A stretch of 47,470 bases of DNA, from assembly GCF_016862375.1 (NCBI RefSeq), contig NZ_BOMV01000025.1, positions 1 to 47,470 on the forward strand. Direction: 5' to 3'. The notes under the pieces were generated by a model that did no database searches, was not told the origin of the DNA, and saw only the letters and a list, made by a program, of their open reading frames with translations. This document shows positions 24,339 through 33,688 of the stretch, in pieces. The position numbers and the translations under genes are program-made. Source of the DNA: Paractinoplanes rishiriensis (GTDB lineage: Bacteria > Actinomycetota > Actinomycetes > Mycobacteriales > Micromonosporaceae). Numbering within the stretch: position 1 is the first letter of the stretch; every line of letters starts with the position of its first letter.

Positions 24339-24848
24339 TTATGACGCGTACCTCTGCAGTTCGTTCTGGTATTTGACCTTGAGCTCGTCGAAGCCGTGGA
24401 GCTTGGCGTCCTGGCCGCGGATCACACCGACCGGCGTGCCGTCGAGGAGATGCTGCAGGACGTCGGCGCAGATGTGCCAGCCGGCGGCGACCATGGCCTC
24501 CATGCCCGGCGTGGTGAGCGTGTGGCGCAGGGTGAGGCGGGTGCCGGTGCCGGACGGTTCGAGCTCCCAGCGCAGGAGGTCGCCGCCCCAGGTGTATTCG
24601 AGCAGGCTGGGCGGTTCGGCGCGCCGGACGGTGGCGGGGAGGTCCTCGCGGATGTCGCCGTCGATCATGGTGAGGGTGGTGTCGCCCGTTTTGCTGAGAT
24701 CGTCGGCCGGCTGGAACGGGGACCACTGGTCGAGTTCGGCCGGGTCGGTGAGGGCGGTCCAGACGGTTTCGGGCGGTTGGCGTAGTTCGCGGATGAAGAT
24801 CAGGGTCCAGTTGCCGTCGTCGGCGGGCACGAGTGCTACGTCTGCCAT
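24339..24848 (-). CDS. SRPBCC / AHSA1-family protein
   Basis: A 169-residue START-like protein. The N-terminal strand LIFIRELRQPPETVWTALTD, the motif DQWSPF, the central LLEYTWGGDLLRWELEP and GTRLTLRHTL, and the C-terminal helix WHICADVLQHLLDG are characteristic of AHSA1-type (Aha1 C-terminal-like) proteins. The start ATG lies 1 nt after the stop of an ArsR regulator, with AAGGAG placed 7 nt upstream. ArsR-SRPBCC pairs are common, and the SRPBCC protein is presumed to bind a hydrophobic small molecule or stress-related ligand under control of the regulator. The ligand is unknown. Confidence 0.88.
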   Translation of the reverse strand: MADVALVPADDGNWTLIFIRELRQPPETVWTALTDPAELDQWSPFQPADDLSKTGDTTLTMIDGDIREDLPATVRRAEPPSLLEYTWGGDLLRWELEPSGTGTRLTLRHTLTTPGMEAMVAAGWHICADVLQHLLDGTPVGVIRGQDAKLHGFDELKVKYQNELQRYAS

Positions 24849-24849
24849 C

Positions 24850-25155
24850 TCACTGCTCCTTGGCGTCCAGGTGGTGCTCGAGGGCGGCCAGATGCCTGGT
24901 CCACATCTGCCGGTAGGGGGCGAGCCAGGCGTCCAGCTCCCGGAACGGGCCGGGCTGGAGGCGGTAGATCCGCTGCTGGGCGCGCACGTCGGCGGTCACG
25001 ACCCCGGCGTCGCGGAGCACCCGGAGGTGCTTGGAGATCGCCGGCTGACTCATCCCGAGGGCCGCCACCAGGTCGGTCACGCTGCTCTCGCGGACGCGGA
25101 GCGCGTCCACGATGCGCCGGCGGGTGGGCTCGGCGATAGCGGTCAGCGCGTCCAT
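24850..25155 (-). CDS. ArsR-family transcriptional regulator
   Basis: A winged helix-turn-helix repressor of about 101 residues: MDALTAIAEPTRRRIVDALR, recognition helix MSQPAISKHLRVLRDAGVV, wing RIYRLQP, then a C-terminal PFRELDAWLAPYRQMW helix. There is no ELCVC-type metal site, so it belongs to the non-metal branch that controls neighbouring SRPBCC genes. ATG 25155 is preferred because relatives begin with this MDAL sequence and a possible promoter (TTGACA, 18 bp, CATGCT) places the transcript start near it. ATG 25167 adds four residues. A 32-bp imperfect palindrome covers the promoter and would allow autorepression. Confidence 0.9.
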   Translation of the reverse strand: MDALTAIAEPTRRRIVDALRVRESSVTDLVAALGMSQPAISKHLRVLRDAGVVTADVRAQQRIYRLQPGPFRELDAWLAPYRQMWTRHLAALEHHLDAKEQ

Positions 25156-25165
25156 GGCGGTTAGC

Positions 25166-25197
25166 ATGCCTCACCAGTTATATGAGTGTCAAGGCAT
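25166..25197. promoter_or_regulatory. Imperfect palindrome, candidate ArsR operator/promoter
   Basis: The two 16-bp halves ATGCCTCACCAGTTAT and ATGAGTGTCAAGGCAT match as inverted repeats at 11 of 16 positions, with perfect outer ATGCCT/AGGCAT arms. On the - strand the site spans TTGACA and the -10 region just upstream of the ArsR start. Position and symmetry suit an autorepressor operator. Confidence 0.5.
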
Positions 25198-25219
25198 ACT
25201 CGATGGCGCGCCGGAAAAG

Positions 25220-25254
25220 CGAAAGCCCCGCCGCAAGAATCGGCAGGGCTTTCG
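25220..25254 (-). terminator. gltA: Rho-independent terminator of citrate synthase
   Basis: CGAAAGCCC...GCCG (25220-25233) pairs with CGGC...GGGCTTTCG (25241-25254): 13 of 14 positions pair, around a 7-nt loop. On the - strand the stem is followed by GCTTTTCC. It lies 12 nt after the citrate synthase stop and separates it from the ArsR promoter. Confidence 0.85.
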
Positions 25255-25265
25255 AGAAACGAATA

Positions 25266-26549
<1,284 letters not shown>

Positions 26550-26713
26550 GTATTTCCCTCACTTCACCGGCAGATGTCCACAAGAATTTTGAGTTCACCG
26601 TAAACCCTCAACCTGAATGGGTCATCAGGTGGCCACCCGCTGAGGGATTGATCACGAAGAGTGGCGTTCTTGCATAGATAATGTTGGGCAGACGACAACC
26701 GGAGGTAGCAACG

Positions 26714-27574
26714 ATGCCCAACCCGAGTACGTCGCCCGTCGTGGTCGGCGTGACCGGAACGTCCGCCAGTCTGGCCGCCGTGCGGCTGGCCGCGCGGGAG
26801 GCCGTCTCGCGCGGCCGTCAACTCCGAGTCGTACACGCTTTCACCTGGCTCGGTTCGGGGCCGGCGGCTGCCGGTCAGGACGGCGACAGTGCGCGCCGGG
26901 TCGCCGCCCGGGTGGTCGAGGAGGCGATCGCCACCGCCCAGCGTTCCACACCCGGGGTGCGGGTGACCGGTCAACTCGTGGATGGCTCGCCGGATCGGGT
27001 GCTGCTCAAGCTCAGCCGCACCGCCGAACTGCTGGTGGTCGGCGACGACGACCTGGCCACCACGCCCTATCTGCCGCCCACCTCGGTGCTGGTGCAGACG
27101 GTGGCCCGGTCGTGGTGCCCGGTGCTGGTGGCCCGCGGCCCGCGCCCGCCGTCCGGCCCGGTGCTGGCGGCGGTCGACGGCTCGAAGTCCTCGCTGCTCA
27201 CGCTGCGCCACGCCGCGGCCGAGGGGCGCCGGCGCCGGGTGCCGGTCGAGGTGGTGCACGTGGTGTCCGACCCGGGCGGGCGGATCGAGGAGAGCGGCCG
27301 CCGGCTGCTCGACGACCTGGTGGCGGGGGTGCCCGACCTGGGCCGGTCCCGCACCCGGGTGCTGTTCGGCGCGCCGGGTCAGGCCCTGGTGCACGCGTCC
27401 GGCCGGGCCCGGGTGATCGTGCTGGGGCCGCGCGGCGCGCACGACGCGGGGCTGCTCGGGTCGGTGGCCCGGGAGGTGCTGCACCACGGCGCCTGCCCGA
27501 CCATCTTCGTGCACGGCCGGGCGGTTCCCGGGCAGCGCACGCCGCCGAAAGTTTCGTCGATGGCGAAACGCTAA
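26714..27574 (+). CDS. Universal stress protein with tandem Usp domains
   Basis: A 286-residue protein made of two UspA-like domains: 1-142 (VVVGVTGTSASLAAVRLA..., ending WCPVLVAR) and 148-280 (VLAAVDGSKSSLLTLRHA..., ending CPTIFVHGRA). The second domain has GPRGAHDAGLLGSVAREVLHH, near the GxxG-x9-G(S/T) ATP-binding pattern; the first lacks it clearly. GGAGG lies 8 nt before ATG 26714, and a -10 like TAATGT is at 26679-26684. Tandem Usp proteins in actinobacteria are linked to hypoxia and dormancy, but the role here is not determined. Confidence 0.9.
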   Translation: MPNPSTSPVVVGVTGTSASLAAVRLAAREAVSRGRQLRVVHAFTWLGSGPAAAGQDGDSARRVAARVVEEAIATAQRSTPGVRVTGQLVDGSPDRVLLKLSRTAELLVVGDDDLATTPYLPPTSVLVQTVARSWCPVLVARGPRPPSGPVLAAVDGSKSSLLTLRHAAAEGRRRRVPVEVVHVVSDPGGRIEESGRRLLDDLVAGVPDLGRSRTRVLFGAPGQALVHASGRARVIVLGPRGAHDAGLLGSVAREVLHHGACPTIFVHGRAVPGQRTPPKVSSMAKR

Positions 27575-27606
27575 TACCTCGCCGGTAGCCGCCGATCCGA
27601 CGGTTG

Positions 27607-29832
27607 ATGACCGAAAAGTGGCGGCTGCTGGCGTTCGCCGGCCTGGCGGCGACGGCCGTATATCTCCTCGACCTCTCCCCCGGGGTCAACAGCGCCTGCG
27701 CACTCGCGATCGGCGCCGGCACCGTGTGGGCCTGTTTCGCCGGGCCGCGCCGGCTCAACGCCGAACCCCGGTCGGCCTGGCGGCTGATCGGCCTCGGCGC
27801 CCTGGCCTTCCTGATCGGCCTGCTCATCCGGCCGGTGGTCACGGACGCCGGCCTGCCGCTGCTGGCCGACGCCTTCACCGTGCCCGGCTACGTCCTGCTC
27901 TGTCTCTTCCTCGGCAAGCTCCTGCAGGCCCGGAACAGCCTGCAGCGACACGCCGTGATCGACGGCCTGATCGTCTGCCTGGCCGGCGGGCTGGCCGCCA
28001 CGCTGCTGCTGGCCGCGCCGGCCGCCGAGATCACCGGGCGCTCGCCGGTGGTGTCCGCGCTGGCCGGGCTGTATCCGCTGTTCGACGTGGTGGTCCTGCT
28101 GCTGGTGGTGAACCTCAGCTTCACCGCGCAGGTGTGGCCGGTCAGCCTGTGGACCCTGTTGTCCTCGATGACGCTGATCCTCACCGGCGATCTCGCGTAC
28201 GCGATCATCGGGGTTTCCGGCAAGCTCTACTCCACGCCGCTGATGGACGCGCCGTTCCTGATCGCGTTCACGCTGATGGGGGTGACCGCGCTGCACCCGT
28301 CCGCGGTCCGCCTGGGCCGCGCCTCCCGGCAGCCGGTGCAGGCCTGGTCCTGGCCCCGGATGCTGCTGCTCGTGCCGGCCCTGATCACGCCGTTCGCGCT
28401 GCTGGTGGCGATCGGTACCGACCCGGGCCGGCGGCTCACCATCGGCCTGGTCGGCGGCCTGATCGTGGCGCTCCTGCTGGCCCGCGCGGTCTCGGCGGTG
28501 CACGCACAGGTCAGCGCCCAGTTGCAGGCCGAGCATCAGGCCACCCACGACCCGCTGACCGGCCTGCCGAACCGGCGCATGATCGGCGGGGAGATCACCC
28601 GGCTGATCCGCCGCCTGCCGCCCGGCGACACCCGCAGCGTCTGGGTGTTCCTGCTCGACCTGGACGGCTTCAAGTACGTCAACGACTCATGGGGGCACGA
28701 CACCGGCGACCGGGTGGTGATCGACGTCGGCACCCGGCTGCGGGCCGCCGTGCCGGAGGGGGTGCCGGTGGCCGCGCTGGGCGGCGACGAATTCCTGCTC
28801 GCGTACGTGGGCTCCGAGGTCGACGCGATGCGCCAGATGGAGCGGGTGAGCCGGTGCTTCGACGACCCGTTCGTGGTCCGCGACGTCGAGCTGCAGATCA
28901 CCGCGTCGGCCGGGATCGCGCAGGCCGGCCCGGGCGGCGACGCCGAGGAGCTGATGCGCGACGCCGACACCGCGATGTACCAGGCCAAGAGTGAGGGGCC
29001 GGGGCACACCAGGGTCTTCGACAAATCCATGCATGACCGGGTACGCGAGCGCATCGAGCTGGAGATGGCGCTGCGTCAGGCGCTCACCGGCGACCAGCTG
29101 TGGGTCGCGTACCAGCCTCTGGTATTGCTCGAGACCGGGCTGCCGATCGGCGCCGAGGCGCTGGTCCGCTGGTCGCACCCGGAGCGCGGCAACATCTCGC
29201 CGGCCGTGTTCGTGCCGATCGCCGAGGACGCCGGCCTGATCGTCAAGCTGGGTGACCGGGTGCGCCAGGAGGCACTGCGCCAGCTCGCCAGGTGGCGCGC
29301 CGACGGGACCGTGTCCGACGACTTCTACCTGTCCATCAACGTGTCCGCCAAGCAGCTCGCCGACCCGGACTTCCCGCTCGTGGTCTCGGGCGAGCTGGCC
29401 CGGTTCGGGGTACCGGCCCGGGCCGTGGCGCTGGAGATGACCGAGTCGGTGATGGTCGACGGTTCCGGCACGGCCGCCGCCCGGGTCCTGTACGAACTGC
29501 GCGAACTGGGCTTCAAGTTGCTCATCGACGACTTCGGCACGGGCTTCTCGGGCCTCGGCTACCTGCGCCGCTTCCCGGTCACCGGCGTCAAGATCGACCG
29601 CTCGTTCGTGACCGGCCTGGGCGTCGACAACGAGGCCGACGAGATCGTCCGGGCGATCGTGGCGATGAGCCAGGCACTGGGACTCAGCGTGATCGCCGAG
29701 GGCGTGGAGACCCGGGTGCAGCGGGACGCGCTGGCCTCCGTCGGGGTGTCCAACGGACAGGGCTGGTTGTGGGGCCCCGCGGTACCGCCGGCCGAGTTCG
29801 CCGAACACTGGCGGGTTACCACGGTCCGCTGA
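27607..29832 (+). CDS. Membrane GGDEF-EAL cyclic di-GMP protein
   Basis: A 741-residue protein. Residues 1-300 contain about eight to nine hydrophobic segments forming a membrane sensor domain. A GGDEF domain follows (about 315-475), with DPLTGLPNRR, DLDGFKYVNDSWGHD and an intact GGDEF at 392-396. There is no RxxD inhibitory site at the usual place. The EAL domain (about 490-735) has EALVRW at 517, SINVSAKQL, EMTESVMVD, DDFGTGFSGLGYL, KIDRSFV and AEGVET, all consistent with phosphodiesterase activity. It could synthesise or degrade cyclic di-GMP, or switch between the two. ATG 27607 is chosen over the preceding TTG; no strong ribosome-binding site is seen. Confidence 0.93.
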   Translation: MTEKWRLLAFAGLAATAVYLLDLSPGVNSACALAIGAGTVWACFAGPRRLNAEPRSAWRLIGLGALAFLIGLLIRPVVTDAGLPLLADAFTVPGYVLLCLFLGKLLQARNSLQRHAVIDGLIVCLAGGLAATLLLAAPAAEITGRSPVVSALAGLYPLFDVVVLLLVVNLSFTAQVWPVSLWTLLSSMTLILTGDLAYAIIGVSGKLYSTPLMDAPFLIAFTLMGVTALHPSAVRLGRASRQPVQAWSWPRMLLLVPALITPFALLVAIGTDPGRRLTIGLVGGLIVALLLARAVSAVHAQVSAQLQAEHQATHDPLTGLPNRRMIGGEITRLIRRLPPGDTRSVWVFLLDLDGFKYVNDSWGHDTGDRVVIDVGTRLRAAVPEGVPVAALGGDEFLLAYVGSEVDAMRQMERVSRCFDDPFVVRDVELQITASAGIAQAGPGGDAEELMRDADTAMYQAKSEGPGHTRVFDKSMHDRVRERIELEMALRQALTGDQLWVAYQPLVLLETGLPIGAEALVRWSHPERGNISPAVFVPIAEDAGLIVKLGDRVRQEALRQLARWRADGTVSDDFYLSINVSAKQLADPDFPLVVSGELARFGVPARAVALEMTESVMVDGSGTAAARVLYELRELGFKLLIDDFGTGFSGLGYLRRFPVTGVKIDRSFVTGLGVDNEADEIVRAIVAMSQALGLSVIAEGVETRVQRDALASVGVSNGQGWLWGPAVPPAEFAEHWRVTTVR

Positions 29833-29916
29833 TCCGGACATTTCCCGCCTGGCGCCTCAGGGACAACTCGGGCATCATTCCCTTCCTGGAGTTACCGGGG
29901 TTGATGGGAGGTCGGT

Positions 29917-29997
29917 GTGTCCGCGCTGGTCGGCGTCCTGCTCGTGCTGACCGTCGGCCTCACCGTCGCGCTGCTCGCCGCCGTTCGCCGTCCCTGA
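29917..29997 (+). CDS. 26-residue single-pass membrane microprotein
   Basis: A GTG at 29917, with GGGAGG 5 nt upstream, opens 26 codons ending in TGA at 29995-29997. The product begins MSALVGVLLVLTVGL, is hydrophobic through residue 22 and ends in the basic VRRP, so it should insert with its C terminus in the cytoplasm. Length, layout and the MSA-GVLLV beginning resemble KdpF, the small subunit of the Kdp potassium pump, but no kdpABC genes are nearby. It lies between a GGDEF-EAL gene and exonuclease III, and the presumed xthA promoter starts just after its stop. It was found by ribosome-binding site and composition only. Confidence 0.55.
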   Translation: MSALVGVLLVLTVGLTVALLAAVRRP

Positions 29998-30008
29998 CCC
30001 GGCCGCCC

Positions 30009-30014
30009 TAGGCT
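30009..30014 (+). promoter_or_regulatory. xthA: -10 element for leaderless xthA
   Basis: TAGGCT, 6 nt before ATG 30021, with no Shine-Dalgarno sequence. It matches the leaderless pattern seen elsewhere in the window. Confidence 0.45.
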
Positions 30015-30020
30015 GGCGGG

Positions 30021-30803
30021 ATGCGCTTCGCCACCTGGAACGTGAACTCGGTCAAGGCCCGTCTGCCGCGCCTGCTGGAGTGGCTCGACGCGACCAAACC
30101 CGACGTGCTGTGCCTGCAGGAGACCAAGGTCGCCGAGGGCGCCTTCCCCGCCGCCGAGGTGGCCGAACTCGGCTACGAGACCGCCGCGTACGGCCTGAGC
30201 AGGTGGAACGGCGTGGCCCTGCTGAGCCGGGCCGGCCTCGGGGAGGTGCGGCACGGCTTTCCCGGCGAACCGGGTTTTCCCGACCCCGAGGCGCGAGCGG
30301 TCAGCGCCGTCTGCGGCAAGATCAAATTCATGTCCGTGTACGTGCCGAACGGCCGCACTCCGGACGACCCGCACTACACGTACAAGCTCCAATGGCTGGC
30401 CGCGCTGCGCGAAGCGCTGGTGGCCGACGTGGCGGCCGGCCCGCTGGTGGTGGCCGGCGACTTCAACGTGGCACCGACCGACGACGACGTCTGGGACCCG
30501 CGGGTGTTCATCGGCTCGACCCACGTCACCCCGCCGGAGCGCGACGCCATTGCTGCGCTGCGTGACCTCGGGCTCCGCGATGTGATCGGCCGGCCGATGA
30601 AGGGCGACCGATCGTTCACCTATTGGGATTACCGCGCCGGGATGTTTCACCAGAACAAAGGCATGCGGATCGACCTCGTGCTGGCGAGTGCCGAGGTCGC
30701 CGATCGGGTGACGGATGCGGTGGTGGACCGCGAGGCGCGCAAGGGCAAAGGGCCCTCCGATCACGCTCCGATCGTGGTCGACATCGATGAATTGCCGGGA
30801 TGA
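30021..30803 (+). CDS. xthA: Exodeoxyribonuclease III
   Basis: A 260-residue Mg-dependent DNA repair nuclease with AP-endonuclease and 3'-5' exonuclease activity. The start FATWNVNSVKAR supplies the first metal-site Asn. E34 is in LQETK, D147 and N149 in GDFNVAP, and D247/H248 in SDHAPIV, so all catalytic residues are present. VYVPNG and FTYWDYRAG are also typical. Length is normal. The transcript probably starts at the ATG. Confidence 0.96.
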   Translation: MRFATWNVNSVKARLPRLLEWLDATKPDVLCLQETKVAEGAFPAAEVAELGYETAAYGLSRWNGVALLSRAGLGEVRHGFPGEPGFPDPEARAVSAVCGKIKFMSVYVPNGRTPDDPHYTYKLQWLAALREALVADVAAGPLVVAGDFNVAPTDDDVWDPRVFIGSTHVTPPERDAIAALRDLGLRDVIGRPMKGDRSFTYWDYRAGMFHQNKGMRIDLVLASAEVADRVTDAVVDREARKGKGPSDHAPIVVDIDELPG

Positions 30804-30806
30804 TCA

Positions 30807-30826
30807 CCCGGCCGTTCCGAGCCGGG
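30807..30826 (+). terminator. Weak hairpin after xthA
   Basis: CCCGGC (30807-30812) pairs with GCCGGG (30821-30826), starting 4 nt after the xthA stop, with an 8-nt loop and no U run. It is a possible terminator. Confidence 0.3.
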
Positions 30827-30841
30827 AGCAGGGATACGAAC

Positions 30842-30847
30842 TAGTCT
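30842..30847 (+). promoter_or_regulatory. Possible -10 element of the SpoIIE/B12-protein operon
   Basis: TAGTCT lies 45 nt upstream of the ATG at 30893, downstream of the xthA hairpin. A transcript from it would carry the GGGAGGA ribosome-binding site. No clear -35 element is seen. Confidence 0.3.
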
Positions 30848-30892
30848 GAGGCTTACGGATCAATCGGCGGGGAGTGCGACGGGAGGATTTTC

Positions 30893-32590
30893 ATGACTCG
30901 GCAATCGCCGGCGGTGGCCGGCGAGGTGCAGGTCGCGGGGCCGGCTCCGGCCCTGCTGCGGGCGGCGCTCGACGCCGCCGACCAAGCCGTGCTCCTCTGC
31001 GACACCGCCGACACGATCCTGCTGGTGAACGCCGCGGCCCGCACGCTCGTGCCGGGCCTGGTCGCGGGCGGTGCGGCCGGGGCCGGTCCGCTGGCCGGGC
31101 TGGCCGGCGCGGTGGCCGACGGCGCCGACAGCTTCACCGACGAGTGCGCCGGCCGGCACCTGATCGGCCAGCGCCGCCCGCTCGGCGACGAGCACTACGG
31201 CTGGTATCTGCACGACCGCACCGAGGAGGTGGTCCGGGCCGCGGCGCTGGCCGCCGAGCGGTCCCGCAGCGCGTTCCTGGCCGAGGCCGGCCGCCGCCTG
31301 GCCGCGACCCTGCACCAGGGCCGCTGCCTGCGGATCACCGCCGAGTTGGCGGCCACGCACCTGGCCGACGCGGCGCTCGTGATCCTGCCCTCCCGCAAGC
31401 GCAAGAACGCCTGGTTGCGCCTGATCGGCGGCGGCATGGTCGAGGAGGGCACGCTACCCGAGCACCTGATCGCCGACGTGCCCGGACTGGCCGAGGCGCT
31501 GGCCGGCTTCCCGCCGATCCCGAGCCGCTGGATCGACCCCGGGCAGGCGCCCGAGTGGCTGCTGCCGGCCGGCTTCGGCCCGATCGGTGCGCTGCTGGTC
31601 ACCCCGCTGCCCGGCAACGCCGAACCGGCCGGCGCGCTGGTGCTGGCCCGGCGCGGGACGGACGCCACGTTCAGCCCCGAGGACGAGATGCCGGCCCGCG
31701 TCTTCGCGGCCCGGGCCGGAGCCGCGCTGTCCGCCGCCGCGCTCTACCGCGACCAGGTCGACACCACCGCGGTGCTCCAGGCCGACCTGCTGCCGCCCGA
31801 GCTGCTCCAGCCGGACGGCATCGAGCTGGCCGGGTCCTACCAGGCGGCCCGCGATGCGCTGCGCATCGGCGGCGACTTCTACGACGTCTTCGGCCCGACC
31901 GAGTCCAGCCCGGACACGGTGATCGCGCTCGGCGACGTGTGCGGCACCGGCCCCGAGGCGGCCGTGCTCACCGGCAAGGTGCGCCAGACCCTGCGCGCGC
32001 TGCGCCTGGTCGACGCCGCGCCGGCCGACATGCTGCGGGTGCTCAACCAGGCGCTGCTGCACGGCGCGCCGGCCCGGCAGCACCGGTTCGTGACCCTGGT
32101 GGTCGGCTCGGTGCGCCGCTCCGACCACGGCCGGGTCCGGCTCACCCTGGCCACCGGCGGTCACCCGCCGCCGCTGGTGCTGCGCACCGACGGCGCCGTC
32201 GAGGAGGTGCCGGCCACCGGCACGCTGATCGGCGCGGTGGCGCACACCGAGGTCCGCCCGGCGGACGTCGAACTGGCCGCCGGCGAGCTGTGCCTGCTCT
32301 ACAGCGACGGACTCACCGAGGCGCGCGGCGGTCCGGCCGGCGACGAGCAGTGGGGTGAGGCGCGGCTGCACGCGGCGCTGTCCACCTGCCAGGGCGTGCC
32401 GGCGTCGGCCACCGTCGAGCGGCTGCGCCAGCTGGTGTCCGACTGGGTGCGCGGCGGCGTCCGCGACGACATCGCCATGCTCGCCATCCGCGCGCCGGCC
32501 CGCACCCAGCTCAGCCTGCGCGGCGGCGGTGCCCGCAACACCTCGCCGTTCGCCATCGACGCCCGGCGGCGGGTCCGGCAGCGGGTATGA
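30893..32590 (+). CDS. SpoIIE-type PP2C phosphatase with PAS-like and GAF-like regions
   Basis: A 565-residue soluble protein. Residues 20-105 look like a PAS fold (ALDAADQAVLLCDTADTILLVN), and 120-290 like a GAF domain. The phosphatase domain (300-545) has GGDFYDVF at 326-333, LGDVCGTGPEAA, LATGGHPPPL, LLYSDGLTEARG and RDDIAMLAI, supplying the metal-binding aspartates. Such enzymes dephosphorylate STAS-domain anti-sigma antagonists in partner switching. The C terminus adds a basic tail (SLRGGGARN...RRRVRQRV). GGGAGGA lies 6 nt before the ATG. The stop overlaps the start of a B12-binding protein (ATGA), so the two are coupled. The signal could be sensed by the partner, by PAS/GAF, or both. 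Confidence 0.92.
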   Translation: MTRQSPAVAGEVQVAGPAPALLRAALDAADQAVLLCDTADTILLVNAAARTLVPGLVAGGAAGAGPLAGLAGAVADGADSFTDECAGRHLIGQRRPLGDEHYGWYLHDRTEEVVRAAALAAERSRSAFLAEAGRRLAATLHQGRCLRITAELAATHLADAALVILPSRKRKNAWLRLIGGGMVEEGTLPEHLIADVPGLAEALAGFPPIPSRWIDPGQAPEWLLPAGFGPIGALLVTPLPGNAEPAGALVLARRGTDATFSPEDEMPARVFAARAGAALSAAALYRDQVDTTAVLQADLLPPELLQPDGIELAGSYQAARDALRIGGDFYDVFGPTESSPDTVIALGDVCGTGPEAAVLTGKVRQTLRALRLVDAAPADMLRVLNQALLHGAPARQHRFVTLVVGSVRRSDHGRVRLTLATGGHPPPLVLRTDGAVEEVPATGTLIGAVAHTEVRPADVELAAGELCLLYSDGLTEARGGPAGDEQWGEARLHAALSTCQGVPASATVERLRQLVSDWVRGGVRDDIAMLAIRAPARTQLSLRGGGARNTSPFAIDARRRVRQRV

Positions 32591-33624
32591 CCAACACGAT
32601 CACCGCTTCCGCCGTCTCCTCGGTCGACGAGAGCTTCCTCGCGGCCGTGGGCGACGGCGACGAATACGCCGCCGTCGAGATCGTGCACGGTCTGCTGGAC
32701 GCCGGCACGCCCGCGCAGCGCGTCATGGTCGACCTGATCGGCCGCACCCAGCTGCGGGTCGGCGAGCTGTGGGCGGCCAACGAGTGGTCGGTGGCCCGCG
32801 AGCACGCGGCCACGGCCACCAGCGAGCGCGCCCTGGCGGCGGTGGCGGCCCGCACCACGGTCCGCCCGCACCGCGGCCGCATCACGGTGGCCTGCGTGGA
32901 CGGCGAGTGGCACGCGCTGCCGGTGCGCATCCTGGCCGAGATGCTCCGGATGGACGGCTGGCGCGTCGACTTCCTGGGCGCGAGCGTCCCCGGCCCGCAC
33001 CTGGTCACCCACCTGCACCAGACCGGCCCCGACGCGGTGGCCCTGAGCTGCATGATCGCCACCCGCCTCCCGCGCGCGCACGCCGCCGTCACGGCCTGCC
33101 GCTCGGCCGGCGTGCCGGTGATCGCGGGCGGCCGGGGTTTCGGTCCCGGCGGCCGCTACGCCCAGCACATCGGCGCCGACGCCTGGGCCGCGAACGCCGA
33201 GGAGGCGGTGTCCCGGTTGGCCCGCAACTGGCCGCCACCGTCCCGCGATCCGCAGCTGACCGCTTTCCTGGGCGACGAGGAATACACGTACGTGGTCCGC
33301 AGTCGCCCGTCGCTGATCACCACGTCGATGGACCGCCTGGCCTCGGCCTACCCCGCCGTCCGCGACTACGACGAGCGCCAGCGGGAGGCCACCGCCGAGG
33401 ACATGGGCCACGTGGTCGACTTCCTGTCCGCGTCCCTCTACGTCAGCGAGACCCAGATCTTCACGGACTTCGTGGACTGGACCGCGGCGGTCCTGCTGGC
33501 GCGGAAGGTCCCGGCCGTAGCCTTCCGGGCCGGCCTTGACCTGGTACGCGACCAGCTGACCGACTTCCACACGGCCCGCGCCATCCTGGACGCCGGCATC
33601 GCCCGCCTTTCCAACCCCCGATGA
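32587..33624 (+). CDS. Cobalamin-binding sensor-like protein with CarH-type W-x9-EH motif
   Basis: A 345-residue protein. Residues 12-92 form a helical B12-binding cap with W62-x9-E72-H73, the residues that cover adenosylcobalamin in the CarH photoreceptor. Residues 97-215 are a Rossmann-like B12-binding domain, where E107-W-H109 replaces the usual D-x-H and H109 would be the lower ligand. GWRVDFLGASVP and ALSCMIATRLP follow the fold. The C-terminal third (230-345) is helical, with Asp/Glu-rich DYDERQREATAEDMGHVVDF, and may be an output or dimer domain. No MerR-type DNA-binding region and no methyltransferase are present. Translational coupling to the SpoIIE phosphatase suggests a B12- or light-responsive input to partner switching. 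That role is inferred. Confidence 0.8.
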   Translation: MTNTITASAVSSVDESFLAAVGDGDEYAAVEIVHGLLDAGTPAQRVMVDLIGRTQLRVGELWAANEWSVAREHAATATSERALAAVAARTTVRPHRGRITVACVDGEWHALPVRILAEMLRMDGWRVDFLGASVPGPHLVTHLHQTGPDAVALSCMIATRLPRAHAAVTACRSAGVPVIAGGRGFGPGGRYAQHIGADAWAANAEEAVSRLARNWPPPSRDPQLTAFLGDEEYTYVVRSRPSLITTSMDRLASAYPAVRDYDERQREATAEDMGHVVDFLSASLYVSETQIFTDFVDWTAAVLLARKVPAVAFRAGLDLVRDQLTDFHTARAILDAGIARLSNPR

Positions 33625-33642
33625 CCTGCGGAATTAAATCGG

Positions 33643-33671
33643 TTGTGGGCCCTCGTGGCGCGAGCTAGCGT
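33643..33671 (+). promoter_or_regulatory. Promoter: TTGTGG-N17-TAGCGT
   Basis: A -35-like TTGTGG (33643-33648) and -10 TAGCGT (33666-33671), 17 bp apart, lie after the B12-protein gene. The next ATG (33678) is 6 nt downstream and starts a three-codon ORF. This is the best two-box promoter in the window, probably for the small gene at 33897. Confidence 0.55.
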
Positions 33672-33688
33672 ATTCGCATGATCTCCTG

